Below are positions 37,031-51,764 of a stretch of DNA of 64,000 nt, piece by piece. Under the pieces are notes generated by a model. That model had not been told where the DNA came from, made no database searches, and saw only the letters and a program-made list of their open reading frames with translations. The DNA is from Loxodes magnus. Its lineage: Eukaryota > Ciliophora > Karyorelictea > Loxodida > Loxodidae. Within the stretch, counting starts at the first letter, position 1. Each line of letters begins with the position of its first letter. The stretch is taken from NCBI GenBank assembly GCA_946699065.1, contig CAMPDV010001580.1, forward strand, positions 1 through 64,000, in the 5' to 3' direction. The position numbers and the translations under genes are program-made.

Positions 37031-39249
37031 TCTCTCAGAAATCATATTTAACTTCTAGATACTTTCAATTACTGATCTTCACACTCTTTTATTTACTTTT
37101 CTTATTCACTTTTATTAGAAATCTTATTTAACTTCTAGATACTTTCAATTACTGATCTTCACACTCTTTTTCTTACTTTTCTTATTCACTTTTATTAGAA
37201 ATCTTATTTAACTTCTAGATACTTTCAATCATGATCTTCACACTCTTTTTCTTACTTTTCTTATTCACTTTTCTTAGAAATCTTATTTAACTTCTAGATA
37301 CTTTCAATCACTGATCTTCACACTCTTTTTCTTACTTTTCTTATTCACTTTTATTAGAAATCTTATTTAACTTCTAGATACTTTCAATCACTGATCTTCA
37401 CACTCTTTTCTTACTTTTCTTATTCACTTTTATTAGAAATCTTATTTAACTTCTGGATACTTTCAATCACTGATCTTCACACTCTTTTTCTTACTTTTCT
37501 TATTCACTTTTCTTAGAAATCTTATTTAACTTCTAGATACTTTCAATTACTGATCTTCACACTCTTTTTCTTACTTTTCTTATTCACTTTTCCTAGAAAT
37601 CTTATTTAACTTCTGGATACTTTCAATCACTGATCTTCACACTCTTTTCTTACTTTTCTTATTCACTTTTATTAGAAATCTTATTTAACTTCTAGATACT
37701 TTCAATTACTGATCTTCACACTCTTTTTCTTACTTTTTTTATTCACTTTTCTTAGAAATCTTATTTAACTTCTGGATACTTTCAATTACTCATCTTCACA
37801 CATTTTTTTTACTTTTCTTATTCACTTTTCCTAGAAATCTTATTTAACTTCTAGATACTTTCAATTACTGATCTTCACACTCTTTTTCTTACTTTTTTTA
37901 TTCACTTTTCCTAGAAATCTTATTTAACTTCTAGATACTTTCAATCATGATCTTCACACTCTTTTCTTACTTTTCTTATTCACTTTTCTTAGAAATCTTA
38001 TTTAACTTCTGGATACTTTCAATCACTGATCTTCACACTCTTTTTCTTACTTTTCTTATTCACTTTTCCTAGAAATCTTATTTAACTTCTGGATACTTTC
38101 AATCACTGATCTTCACACTCTTTTCTTACTTTTCTTATTCACTTTTATTAGAAATCTTATTTAACTTCTGGATACTTTCAATCACTGATCTTCACACTCT
38201 TTTCTTACTTTTCTTATTCACTTTTCTTACAAATCTTATTTAACTTCTAGATACTTTCAATTACTGATCTTCACACTCTTTTTCTTACTTTTCTTATTCA
38301 CTTTTCCTAGAAAACTTATTTATCTTCTAGATACTTTCAATTACTGATCTTCACACTCTTTTTCTTACTTTTCTTATTCACTTTTCCTAGAAATCTTATT
38401 TAACTTCTGGATACTTTCAATCACTGATCTTCACACTCTTTTCTTACTTTTCTTATTCACTTTTATTAGAAATCTTATTTAACTTCTAGATACTTTCAAT
38501 CACTGATCTTCACACTCTTTTCTTACTTTTCTTATTCACTTTTCTTACAAATCTTATTTAACTTCTGGATACTTTCAATCACTGATCTTCACACTCTTTT
38601 CTTACTTTTCTTATTCACTTTTATTAGAAATCTTATTTAACTTCTAGATACTTTCAATTACTGATCTTCACACTCTTTTCTTACTTTTCTTATTCACTTT
38701 TCTTACAAATCTTATTTAACTTCTAGATACTTTCAATCACTTATCTTCACACTCTTTTCTTACTTTTCTTATTCACTTTTATTAGAAATCTTATTTAACT
38801 TCTAGATACTTTCAATCACTGATCTTCACACTCTTTTCTTACTTTTCTTATTCACTTTTCCTAGAAATCCTATTTAACTTCTAGATACTTTCAATCACTG
38901 ATCTTCACACTCTTTTATTTATTTTTCTTATTCACTTTTCCTGGAAATCTTATTTAACTTCTGGATACTTTCAATCACTTATCTTCACACTCTTTTCTTA
39001 CTTTTCTTATTCACTTTTATTAGAAATCTTATTTAACTTCTAGATACTTTCAATTACTGATCTTCACACTCTTTTCTTACTTTTCTTATTCACTTTTCTT
39101 ACAAATCTTATTTAACTTCTAGATACTTTCAATCACTTATCTTCACACTCTTTTCTTACTTTTCTTATTCACTTTTCTTAGAAATCTTATTTAACTTCTA
39201 GATACTTTCAATTACTGATCTTCACACTCTTTTATTTACTTTTCTTATT

Positions 39250-41820
39250 CACTTTTCCTAGAAATCTTATTTAACTTCTGGATACTTTCAATCACTGATC
39301 TTCACACTCTTTTCTTACTTTTCTTATTCACTTTTATTAGAAATCTTATTTAACTTCTAGATACTTTCAATCACTGATCTTCACACTCTTTTCTTACTTT
39401 TCTTATTCACTTTTCTTACAAATCTTATTTAACTTCTAGATACTTTCAATTACTGATCTTCACACTCTTTTTCTTACTTTTCTTATTCACTTTTCCTAGA
39501 AAACTTATTTATCTTCTAGATACTTTCAATTACTCATCTTCACACTCTTTTATTTACTTTTCTTATTCACTTCTCTCAGAAATCATATTTAACTTCTAGA
39601 TACTTTCAATTACTGATCTTCACACTCTTTTATTTATTTTTCTTATTCACTTTTCCTGGAAATCTTATTTAACTTCTAGATACTTTCAATCATGATCTTC
39701 ACACTCTTTTCTTACTTTTCTTATTCACTTTTCTTAGAAATCTTATTTAACTTCTGGATACTTTCAATCACTGATCTTCACACTCTTTTCTTACTTTTCT
39801 TATTCACTTTTATTATAAATCTTATTTAACTTCTAGATACTTTCAATCACTGATCTTCACACTCTTTTCTTACTTTTCTTATTCACTTTTCTTAGAAATC
39901 TTATTTAACTTCTGGATACTTTCAATCACTGATATTCACACTCTTTTTCTTACTTTTCTTATTCACTTTTCTTAGAAATCTTATTTAACTTCTGGATACT
40001 TTCAATCACTGATCTTCACACTCTTTTATTTACTTTTCTTATTCACTTCTCTCAGAAATCATATTTAACTTCTGGATACTTTCAATCACTGATCTTCACA
40101 CTCTTTTCTTACTTTTCTTATTCACTTTTCTTAGAAATCTTATTTAACTTCTGGATACTTTCAATCACTGATCTTCACACTCTTTTCTTACTTTTCTTAT
40201 TCACTTTTCTTAGAAATCTTATTTAACTTCTAGATACTTTCAATTACTGATCTTCACACTCTTTTTCTTACTTTTCTTATTCACTTTTCTTAGAAATCTT
40301 ATTTAACTTCTGGATACTTTCAATCACTAATCTTCACACTCTTTTATTTATTTTTCTTATTCACTTTTCCTAGAAATCTTATTTAACTTCTAGATACTTT
40401 CAATTACTGATCTTCACACTCTTTTTCTTTCTTTTCTTATTCACTTTTCTTAGAAATCTTATTTAACTTCTAGATACTTTCAATTACTGATCTTCACACT
40501 CTTTTTTTTACTTTTCTTATTCACTTTTCCTAGAAATCTTATTTAACTTGTAGATACTTTCAATTACTTATCTTCACACTCTTTTTTTTACTTTTCTTAT
40601 TCACTTTTCCTAGAAATCTTATTTAACTTCTAGATACTTTCAATCACTGATCTTCACACTCTTTTCATACTTTTCTTATTCACTTTTCTTAGAAATCTTA
40701 TTAACTTCTAGATACTTTCAATTACTGTTCTTAACACTCTTTTTCTTAATTTTCTTATTCACTTTTCCTAGAAATCTTATTTAACTTCTAGATACTTTCA
40801 ATCACTTATCTTCACACTCTTTTATTTACTTTTCTTATTCACTTTTCCTAGAAATCTTATTTAACTTCTGGATACTTTCAATTACTGATCTGCACACTCT
40901 TTTTCTTACTTTCTTATTCACTTTTCTTAGAAAACTTATTTATCTTCTGGATACTTTCAATTACTTATCTTCACACTCTTTTATTTATTTTTCTTATTCA
41001 CTTTTCTCAGAAATCTTATTTAACTTCTAGATACTTTCAATTACTTATCTTCACACTCTTTTTTTTACTTTTCTTATTCACTTTTCCTAGAAATCTTATT
41101 TAACTTCTAGATACTTTCAATTACTTATCTTCACACTCTTTTATTTACTTTTCTTATTCACTTCTCTCAGAAATCTTATTTAACTTCTAGATACTTTCAA
41201 TTACTGATCTTCACACTCTTTTATTTACTTTTCTTATTCACTTTTATTAGAAATCTTATTTAACTTCTAGATACTTTCAATTACTGATCTTCACACTCTT
41301 TTTCTTACTTTTCTTATTCACTTTTCTTTGAAATCTTATTTAACTTCTAGATACTTTCAATTACTGATCTTCACACTCTTTTCTTACTTTTCTTATTCAC
41401 TTTTCCTAGAAATCTTATTTAACTTCTAGATACTTTCAATTACTGATCTTCACACTCTTTTTTTTACTTTTCTTATTCACTTTTCTTAGAAATCTTATTT
41501 AACTTCTAGATACTTTCAATTACTTATCTTCACACTCTTTTATTTATTTTTCTTATTCACTTTTCTCAGAAATCTTATTTAACTTCTAGATACTTTCAAT
41601 TACTGATCTTCACACTCTTTTATTTACTTTTCTTATTCACTTCTCTCAGAAATCATATTTAACTTCTAGATACTTTCAATCATGATCTTCACACTCTTTT
41701 TCTTACTTTTCTTATTCACTTTTCTTAGAAATCTTATTTAACTTCTGGATACTTTCAATCACTGATCTTCACTCTCTTTTATTTATTTTTCTTATTCACT
41801 TTTCTTAGAAATCTTATTTA
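39250..41820. repeat. Block duplication, copy 1 (partner 54770-57410)
   Basis: Shared rare marks are CCTAGAAAAC (39495 and 55014, +15519), TCTTTTCATAC (40661 and 56100, +15439), TCTTATTAACTTC followed by ACTGTTCTTAACAC and TTCTTAATTTTC, CTGCACACTC, and TATCTTCTGG (40941 and 56380, +15439). One monomer is missing from the partner between the first two marks. Correspondence resumes near 41682 and 57277 (+15595) after a short unmatched stretch. Confidence 0.9.
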
Positions 41821-42169
41821 TCTTCTAGATACTTTCAATTACTGATCTTCACACTCTTTTATTTACTTTTTTTATTCACTTTTCTTAGAAATCTTATTTA
41901 ACTTCTAGATACTTTCAATCATGATCTTCACACTCTTTTTCTTACTTTTCTTATTCACTTCTCTCAGAAATCTTATTTAACTTCTAGATACTTTCAATTA
42001 CTGATCTTCACACTCTTTTATTTACTTTTCTTATTCACTTCTCTCAGAAATCATATTTAACTTCTAGATACTTTCAATTACTGATCTTCACACTCTTTTA
42101 TTTACTTTTCTTATTCACTTTTCCTAGAAATCTTATTTAACTTCTAGATACTTTCAATCACTAATCTTC

Positions 42170-44480
42170 ACACTCTTTTATTTATTTTTCTTATTCACTT
42201 TTCCTAGAAATCTTATTTAACTTCTAGATACTTTCAATTACTTATCTTCACACTCTTTTATTTATTTTTCTTATTCACTTTTCTCAGAAATCTTATTTAA
42301 CTTCTAGATACTTTCAATTACTTATCTTCACACTCTTTTTTTTACTTTTCTTATTCACTTTTCTCAGAAATCTTATTTAACTTCTAGATACTTTCAATTA
42401 CTGATCTTCACACTCTTTTCTTACTTTTCTTATTCACTTTTCCTAGAAATCTTATTTAACTTCTAGATACTTTCAATTACTGATCTTCACACTCTTTTTC
42501 TTACTTTTCTTATTCACTTTTCTTAGAAATCTTATTTAACTTCTAGATACTTTCAATCACTGATCTTCACACTCTTTTTCTTACTTTTCTTATTCACTTT
42601 TATTAGAAATCTTATTTAACTTCTAGATACTTTCAATCACTGATCTTCACACTCTTTTCTTACTTTTCTTATTCACTTTTATTAGAAATCTTATTTAACT
42701 TCTGGATACTTTCAATCACTGATCTTCACACTCTTTTCTTACTTTTCTTATTCACTTTTCTTAGAAATCTTATTTAACTTCTAGATACTTTCAATTACTC
42801 ATCTTCACACTCTTTTATTTACTTTTCTTATTCACTTCTCTCAGAAATCATATTTAACTTCTAGATACTTTCAATTACTGATCTTCACACTCTTTTATTT
42901 ACTTTTTTTATTCACTTTTCTTAGAAATCTTATTTAACTTCTAGATACTTTCAATCATGATCTTCACACTCTTTTTCTTACTTTTATTATTCACTTTTCT
43001 TAGAAATCTTATTTATCTTCTAGATACTTTCAATTACTTATCTTCACACTCTTTTATTTATTTTTCTTATTCACTTTTCCTAGAAATCTTATTTAACTTC
43101 TAGATACTTTCAATTACTGATCTTCACACTCTTTTATTTATTTTTCTTATTCACTTTTCCTAGAAATCTTATTTAACTTCTAGATACTTTCAATCATGAT
43201 CTTCACACTCTTTTTCTTACTTTTCTTATTCACTTCTCTCAGAAATCTTATTTAACTTCTAGATACTTTCAATTACTGATCTTCACACTCTTTTTCTTAC
43301 TTTTTTTATTCACTTTTCCTAGAAATCTTATTTAACTTCTAGATACTTTCAATCATGATCTTCACACTCTTTTCTTACTTTTCTTATTCACTTCTCTCAG
43401 AAATCATATTTAACTTCTAGATACTTTCAATTACTGATCTTCACACTCTTTTATTTATTTTTTTTATTCACTTTTCTTAGAAATCTTATTTAACTTCTAG
43501 ATACATTCAATTACTGATCTTCACACTCTTTTATTTACTTTTTTTATTCACTTTTCTCAGAAATCTTATTTATCTTCTAGATACTTTCAATTACTGATCT
43601 TCACACTCTTTTCTTACTTTTCTTATTCACTTTTCTTAGAAATCTTATTTAACTTCTAGATACTTTCAATCATGATCTTCACACTCTTTTTCTTACTTTT
43701 TTTATTCACTTTTCTTAGAAATCTTATTTAACTTCTAGATACTTTCAATTACTGATCTTCACACTCTTTTTCTTACTTTTTTTATTCACTTTTCTTAGAA
43801 ATCTTATTTAACTTCTAGATACTTTCAATTACTGATCTTCACACTCTTTTTCTTACTTTTCTTATTCACTTCTCTCAGAAATCATATTTAACTTCTAGAT
43901 ACTTTCAATTACTGATCTTCACACTCTTTTATTTATTTTTCTTATTCACTTTTCCTAGAAATCTTATTTAACTTCTAGATACATTCAATTACTGATCTTC
44001 ACACTCTTTTATTTACTTTTTTTATTCACTTTTCTTAGAAATCTTATTTAACTTCTAGATACTTTCAATCATGATCTTCACACTCTTTTCTTACTTTTCT
44101 TATTCACTTTTCTTAGAAATCTTATTTAACTTCTGGATACTTTCAATCATGATCTTCACACTCTTTTTCTTACTTTTCTTATTCACTTCTCTCAGAAATC
44201 ATATTTAACTTCTAGATACTTTCAATTACTGATCTTCACACTCTTTTATTTATTTTTCTTATTCACTTTTCCTAGAAATCTTATTTAACTTCTAGATACT
44301 TTCAATTACTGATATTCACACTCTCTTTCTTACTTTTCTTATTCACTTTTATTAGAAATCTTATTTAACTTCTAGATACTTTCAATTACTGATCTTCACA
44401 CTCTTTTATTTACTTTTTTTATTCACTTTTCTTAGAAATCTTATTTAACTTCTAGATACTTTCAATCATGATCTTCACAC
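42170..44480. repeat. 2.3-kb block, copy 1 (partner 45830-48140)
   Basis: It matches the partner at +3655 to +3656 bp throughout. Marks are ACTTATC after TATCTTC (43036 and 46691), GATACATTC (ATACATTC at 43501 and 47156), ATTTATTTTTTTTATTC, and CTCTCTTTCTTAC after GATATTC (44321 and 47977). Single-base and single-allele differences are scattered. The near-constant offset means almost no net loss or gain of monomers since duplication. Confidence 0.9.
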
Positions 44481-44500
44481 TCTTTTTCTTACTTTTCTTA
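43920..44500. repeat. Nested 0.55-kb unit, copy 1 of 3
   Basis: The unit runs GATACATTC, C65>T, CATGATC with TCTTTTCTTAC, CTGGATAC with CATGATC, TTCTCTCAG, ATTTATTT, then GATATTC with CTCTCTTTCTTAC. The last mark is at 44321 here, 45274 in copy 2 (+953) and 47977 in copy 3 (+3656). A related mark lies at 58714. Confidence 0.85.
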
Positions 44501-44869
44501 TTCACTTTTCTTAGAAAACTTATTTATCTTCTAGATACTTTCAATTACTTATCTTCACACTCTTTTATTTATTTTTCTTATTCACTTTTCCTAGAAATCT
44601 TATTTAACTTCTAGATACTTTCAATCATGATCTTCACACTCTTTTCTTACTTTTCTTATTCACTTTTCTTAGAAATCTTATTTAACTTCTGGATACTTTC
44701 AATCACTGATCTTCACACTCTTTTCTTACTTTTCTTATTCACTTTTATTATAAATCTTATTTAACTTCTAGATACTTTCAATCACTGATCTTCACACTCT
44801 TTTTCTTACTTTTCATATTCACTTTTCTTAGAAAACTTATTTATCTTCTAAATACTTTCAATTACTTAT

Positions 44870-45450
44870 CTTCACACTCTTTTATTTATTTTTCTTATTC
44901 ACTTTTCCTAGAAATCTTATTTAACTTCTAGATACATTCAATTACTGATCTTCACACTCTTTTATTTACTTTTTTTATTCACTTTTCTTAGAAATCTTAT
45001 TTAACTTCTAGATACTTTCAATCATGATCTTCACACTCTTTTCTTACTTTTCTTATTCACTTTTATTAGAAATCTTATTTAACTTCTGGATACTTTCAAT
45101 CATGATCTTCACACTCTTTTTCTTACTTTTCTTATTCACTTCTCTCAGAAATCATATTTAACTTCTAGATACTTTCAATTACTGATCTTCACACTCTTTT
45201 ATTTATTTTTCTTATTCACTTTTCCTAGAAATCTTATTTAACTTCTAGATACTTTCAATTACTGATATTCACACTCTCTTTCTTACTTTTCTTATTCACT
45301 TTTATTAGAAATCTTATTTAACTTCTAGATACTTTCAATTACTGATCTTCACACTCTTTTATTTACTTTTTTTATTCACTTTTCTTAGAAATCTTATTTA
45401 ACTTCTAGATACTTTCAATCATGATCTTCACACTCTTTTTCTTACTTTTC
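44870..45450. repeat. Nested 0.55-kb unit, copy 2 of 3
   Basis: It follows copy 1 at +953 bp (12 monomers). It differs in one unit by TATTAG for TTAG near 45065. It lies between the two copies of the 2.3-kb block, so duplications of different size overlap here. Confidence 0.85.
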
Positions 45451-45829
45451 TTATTCACTTTTATTAGAAATCTTATTTAACTTCTAGATACTTTCAATTA
45501 CTCATCTTCACACTCTTTTATTTACTTTTCTTATTCACTTTTCCTAGAAATCTTATTTAACTTCTAGATACTTTCAATCATGATCTTCACACTCTTTTCT
45601 TACTTTTCTTATTCACTTTTCTTAGAAATCTTATTTAACTTCTGGATACTTCAATCACTGATCTTCACACTCTTTTCTTACTTTTCTTATTCACTTTTAT
45701 TATAAATCTTATTTAACTTCTAGATACTTTCAATCACTGATCTTCACACTCTTTTTCTTACTTTTCTTATTCACTTTTCTTAGAAAACTTATTTATCTTC
45801 TAAATACTTTCAATTACTTATCTTCACAC

Positions 45830-48140
45830 TCTTTTATTTATTTCTCTTATTCACTTTTCCTAGAAATCTTATTTAACTTCTAGATACTTTCAATTACTTA
45901 TCTTCACACTCTTTTATTTATTTTTCTTATTCACTTTTCTCAGAAATCTTATTTAACTTCTAGATACTTTCAATTACTTATCTTCACACTCTTTTTTTTA
46001 CTTTTCTTATTCACTTTTCTCAGAAATCTTATTTAACTTCTAGATACTTTCAATTACTGATCTTCACACTCTTTTCTTACTTTTCTTATTCACTTTTCTT
46101 AGAAATCTTATTTAACTTCTAGATACTTTCAATCATGATCTTCACACTCTTTTCTTACTTTTCTTATTCACTTTTCTTAGAAATCTTATTTAACTTCTAG
46201 ATACTTTCAATCACTGATCTTCACACTCTTTTTCTTACTTTTCTTATTCACTTTTATTAGAAATCTTATTTAACTTCTAGATACTTTCAATCACTGATCT
46301 TCACACTCTTTTCTTACTTTTCTTATTCACTTTTCCTAGAAATCTTATTTAACTTCTAGATACTTTCAATCACTGATCTTCACACTCTTTTCTTACTTTT
46401 CTTATTCACTTTTCTTAGAAATCTTATTTAACTTCTAGATACTTTCAATTACTCATCTTCACACTCTTTTATTTACTTTTCTTATTCACTTCTCTCAGAA
46501 ATCATATTTAACTTCTAGATACTTTCAATTACTGATCTTCACACTCTTTTATTTACTTTTTTTATTCACTTTTCTTAGAAATCTTATTTAACTTCTAGAT
46601 ACTTTCAATTACTGATCTTCACACTCTTTTTCTTACTTTTATTATTCACTTTTCTTAGAAATCTTATTTATCTTCTAGATACTTTCAATTACTTATCTTC
46701 ACACTCTTTTATTTATTTTTCTTATTCACTTTTCCTAGAAATCTTATTTAACTTCTAGATACTTTCAATTACTGATCTTCACACTCTTTTATTTATTTTT
46801 CTTATTCACTTTTCCTAGAAATCTTATTTAACTTCTAGATACTTTCAATCATGATCTTCACACTCTTTTTCTTACTTTTCTTATTCACTTTTCCTAGAAA
46901 TCTTATTTAACTTCTAGATACTTTCAATTACTTATCTTCACACTCTTTTTCTTACTTTTTTTATTCACTTTTCCTAGAAATCTTATTTAACTTCTAGATA
47001 CTTTCAATCATGATCTTCACACTCTTTTCTTACTTTTCTTATTCACTTCTCTCAGAAATCATATTTAACTTCTAGATACTTTCAATTACTGATCTTCACA
47101 CTCTTTTATTTATTTTTTTTATTCACTTTTCTTAGAAATCTTATTTAACTTCTAGATACATTCAATTACTGATCTTCACACTCTTTTATTTACTTTTTTT
47201 ATTCACTTTTCTCAGAAATCTTATTTAACTTCTGGATACTTTCAATTACTGATCTTCACACTCTTTTCTTACTTTTCTTATTCACTTTTCTTAGAAATCT
47301 TATTTAACTTCTAGATACTTTCAATTACTCATCTTCACACTCTTTTATTTACTTTTTTTATTCACTTTTCCTAGAAATCTTATTTAACTTCTAGATACTT
47401 TCAATTACTGATATTCACACTCTTTTTCTTACTTTTTTTATTCACTTTTCTTAGAAATCTTATTTAACTTCTAGATACTTTCAATTACTGATCTTCACAC
47501 TCTTTTTCTTACTTTTTTTATTCACTTTTCTTAGAAATCTTATTTAACTTCTAGATACTTTCAATTACTGATCTTCACACTCTTTTATTTATTTTTCTTA
47601 TTCACTTTTATTAGAAATCTTATTTAACTTCTAGATACATTCAATTACTGATCTTCACACTCTTTTATTTACTTTTCTTATTCACTTTTCTTAGAAATCT
47701 TATTTAACTTCTAGATACTTTCAATCATGATCTTCACACTCTTTTCTTACTTTTCTTATTCACTTTTCTTAGAAATCTTATTTAACTTCTGGATACTTTC
47801 AATCATGATCTTCACACTCTTTTTCTTACTTTTCTTATTCACTTCACTCAGAAATCATATTTAACTTCTAGATACTTTCAATTACTGATCTTCACACTCT
47901 TTTATTTATTTTTCTTATTCACTTTTCCTAGAAATCTTATTTAACTTCTAGATACTTTCAATTACTGATATTCACACTCTCTTTCTTACTTTTCTTATTC
48001 ACTTTTATTAGAAATCTTATTTAACTTCTAGATACTTTCAATTACTGATCTTCACACTCTTTTATTTACTTTTTTTATTCACTTTTCTTAGAAATCTTAT
48101 TTAACTTCTAGATACTTTCAATCATGATCTTCACACTCTT
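45830..48140. repeat. 2.3-kb block, copy 2 (partner 42170-44480)
   Basis: It follows the partner in monomer order from the TTTCTCTTATTC unit near 45843 to the CATGATC unit near 48124, after which the two loci diverge. It differs, for example, by CTGGATAC for TATCTTCTAG near 47230 and CCTAG for TTCTCTCAG near 46890. Confidence 0.9.
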
Positions 48141-48419
48141 TTCTTACTTTTCTTATTCACTTTTATTAGAAATCTTATTTAACTTCTAGATACATTCAAT
48201 TACTGATCTTCACACTCTTTTATTTACTTTTTTTATTCACTTTTCTCAGAAATCTTATTTATCTTCTAGATACTTTCAATTACTGATCTTCACACTCTTT
48301 TCTTACTTTTCTTATTCACTTTTCCTAGAAATCTTATTTAACTTCTAGATACTTTCAATCACTGATCTTCACACTCTTTTCTTACTTTTCTTATTCACTT
48401 TTCTTAGAAATCTTATTTA

Positions 48420-50200
48420 ACTTCTAGATACTTTCAATCACTGATCTTCACACTCTTTTTCTTACTTTTCTTATTCACTTTTCTTAGAAAAATTATTTAT
48501 CTTCTAGATACTTTCAATTACTCATCTTCACACTCTTTTATTTACTTTTCTTATTCACTTTTCCTAGAAATCTTATTTAACTTCTAGATACTTTCAATTA
48601 CTGATCTTCACACTCTTTTATTTACTTTTTTTATTCACTTTTCTTAGAAATCTTATTTAACTTCTAGATACTTTCAATCATGATCTTCACACTCTTTTTC
48701 TTACTTTTCTTATTCACTTTTCTTAGAAAACTTATTTATCTTCTAGATACTTTCAATCATGATCTTCACACTCTTTTCTTACTTTTCTTATTCACTTCTC
48801 TCAGAAATCATATTTAACTTCTAGATACTTTCAATTACTGATATTCACACTCTTTTTCTTACTTTTTTTATTCACTTTTCTTAGAAATCTTATTTAACTT
48901 CTAGATACTTTCAATCATGATCTTCACACTCTTTTTCTTACTTTTCTTATTCACTTTTCTTAGAAAAATTATTTATCTTCTAGATACTTTCAATTACTCA
49001 TCTTCACACTCTTTTATTTACTTTTCTTATTCACTTTTCCTAGAAATCTTATTTAACTTCTAGATACTTTCAATTACTGATCTTCACACTCTTTTATTTA
49101 CTTTTTTTATTCACTTTTCTTAGAAATCTTATTTAACTTCTAGATACTTTCAATTACTGATCTTCACACTCTTTTTTTTACTTTTCTTATTCACTTTTCC
49201 TAGAAAACTTATTTATCTTCTAGATACTTTCAATTACTTATCTTCACACTCTTTTATTTACTTTTCTTATTCAATTTTCCTAGAAATCTTATTTAACTTC
49301 TAGATACTTTTAATTACTGATCTTCACACTCTTTTATTTACTTTTTTTATTCACTTTTCTTAGAAATCTTATTTAACTTCTAGATACTTTCAATCATGAT
49401 CTTCACACTCTTTTTCTTACTTTTCTTATTCACTTTTATTAGAAATCTTATTTAACTTCTAGATACTTTCAATTACTCATCTTCACACTCTTTTATTTAC
49501 TTTTCTTATTCACTTTTCTCAGAAATCTTATTTAACTTCTAGATACTTTCAATTACTGATCTTCACACTCTTTTCTTACTTTTCTTATTCACTTTTCCTA
49601 GAAATCTTATTTAACTTCTAGATACTTTCAATTACTGATCTTCACACTCTTTTTTTTACTTTTCTTATTCACTTTTCTTAGAAATCTTATTTAACTTCTA
49701 GATACTTTCAATTACTTATCTTCACACTCTTTTATTTATTTTTCTTATTCACTTTTCTCAGAAATCTTATTTAACTTCTAGATACTTTCAATTACTGATC
49801 TTCACACTCTTTTATTTACTTTTCTTATTCACTTCTCTCAGAAATCATATTTAACTTCTAGATACTTTCAATCATGATCTTCACACTCTTTTTCTTACTT
49901 TTCTTATTCACTTTTCTTAGAAATCTTATTTAACTTCTAGATACTTTCAATTACTCATCTTCACACTCTTTTATTTACTTTTCTTATTCACTTCTCTCAG
50001 AAATCATATTTAACTTCTAGATACTTTCAATTACTGATCTTCACACTCTTTTATTTATTTTTCTTATTCACTTTTCCTAGAAATCTTATTTAACTTCTAG
50101 ATACTTTCAATCATGATCTTCACACTCTTTTCTTACTTTTCTTATTCACTTTTCCTAGAAATCTTATTTAACTTCTAGATACTTTCAATCACTTATCTTC
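48420..50200. repeat. 1.8-kb block, copy 1 (partner 51765-53540)
   Basis: It matches at exactly +3344 bp. Private marks are AGAAAAATTATTTATC (near 48485 and 48964; partners near 51829 and 52308), and TCAATTTTCC followed by TTTTAATTACTG (49271 and 52615). Very few differences were seen over the whole length, so this is one of the youngest duplications in the window. Confidence 0.92.
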
Positions 50201-51764
50201 ACACTCTTTTTCTTACTTTTCTTATTCACTTTTATTAGAAATCTTATTTAACTTCTAGATACTTTCAATCACTGATCTTCACACTCTTTTTTTTACTTTT
50301 TTTATTCACTTTTCTTAGAAATCTTATTTAACTTCTAGATACTTTCAATTACTGATCTTCACACTCTTTTATTTATTTTTCTTATTCACTTTTCCTAGAA
50401 ATCTTATTTAACTTCTAGATACTTTCAATCATGATCTTCACACTCTTTTCTTACTTTTCTTATTCACTTTTCTTAGAAATCTTATTTAACTTCTAGATAC
50501 TTTCAATCACTTATCTTCACACTCTTTTATTTACTTTTCTTATTCACTTTTATTAGAAATCTTATTTAACTTCTAGATACTTTCAATTACTGATCTTCAC
50601 ACTCTTTTATTTATTTTTCTTATTCACTTTTCCTAGAAATCTTATTTAACTTCTAGATACTTTCAATTACTCATCTTCACACTCTTTTATTTACTTTTTT
50701 TATTCACTTTTCCTAGAAATCTTATTTAACTTCTAGATACTTTCAATTACTGATCTTCACACTCTTTTATTTACTTTTCTTATTCACTTTTATTAGAAAT
50801 CTTATTTAACTTCTAGATACTTTCAATCACTTATCTTCACACTCTTTTATTTACTTTTCTTATTCACTTTTATTAGAAATCTTATTTAACTTCTAGATAC
50901 TTTCAATTACTGATCTTCACACTCTTTTATTTATTTTTCTTATTCACTTTTCCTAGAAATCTTATTTAACTTCTAGATACTTTCAATCACTTATCTTCAC
51001 ACTCTTTTTCTTACTTTTCTTATTCACTTTTACTAGAAATCTTTTTTAACTTCTAGATACTTTCAATCACTGATCTTCACACTCTTTTTCTTACTTTTTT
51101 TATTCACTTTTCTTAGAAATCTTATTTAACTTCTAGATACTTTCAATTACTGATCTTCACACTCTTTTATTTACTTTTCTTATTCACTTCTCTCAGAAAT
51201 CATATTTAACTTCTAGATACTTTCAATTACTGATCTTCACACTCTTTTATTTATTTTTCTTATTCACTTTTATTAGAAATCTTATTTAACTTCTAGATAC
51301 TTTCAATCACTGATCTTCACACTCTTTTTCTTACTTTTTTTATTCACTTTTCCTAGAAATCTTATTTAACTTCTAGATACTTTCAATCACTGATCTTCAC
51401 ACTCTTTTCTTACTTTTCTTATTCACTTTTATTAGAAATCTTATTTAACTTCTAGATACTTTCAATCACTGATCTTCACACTCTTTTCTTACTTTTCTTA
51501 TTCACTTTTATTAGAAATCTTATTTAACTTCTAGATACTTTCAATTACTCATCTTCACACTCTTTTATTTACTTTTCTTATTCACTTTTCCTAGAAATCT
51601 TATTTAACTTCTAGATACTTTCAATCATGATCTTCACACTCTTTTCTTACTTTTCTTATTCACTTTTCTTAGAAATCTTATTTAACTTCTGGATACTTTC
51701 AATCACTGATCTTCACACTCTTTTCTTACTTTTCTTATTCACTTTTATTATAAATCTTATTTAA

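Larger units (their letters stand above)
13990..37200. repeat. Satellite zone 2: AGAAAAC-dimer and 58-mer rich part
   Basis: From about 14.0 kb a new monomer haplotype appears. AGAAAACTTATTTATC (changes at 6 and 15) is usually followed by ACTCATC, then TTCTCTCAGAAATCATATTTAAC. AATTATTTTT units, CTAAATAC units (G22>A) and 58-bp deleted units also start here. CATGATC units are few until about 28.4 kb. Large block duplications within this zone are listed separately. The right edge marks a gradual rise of 79-bp monomers. Confidence 0.7.
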
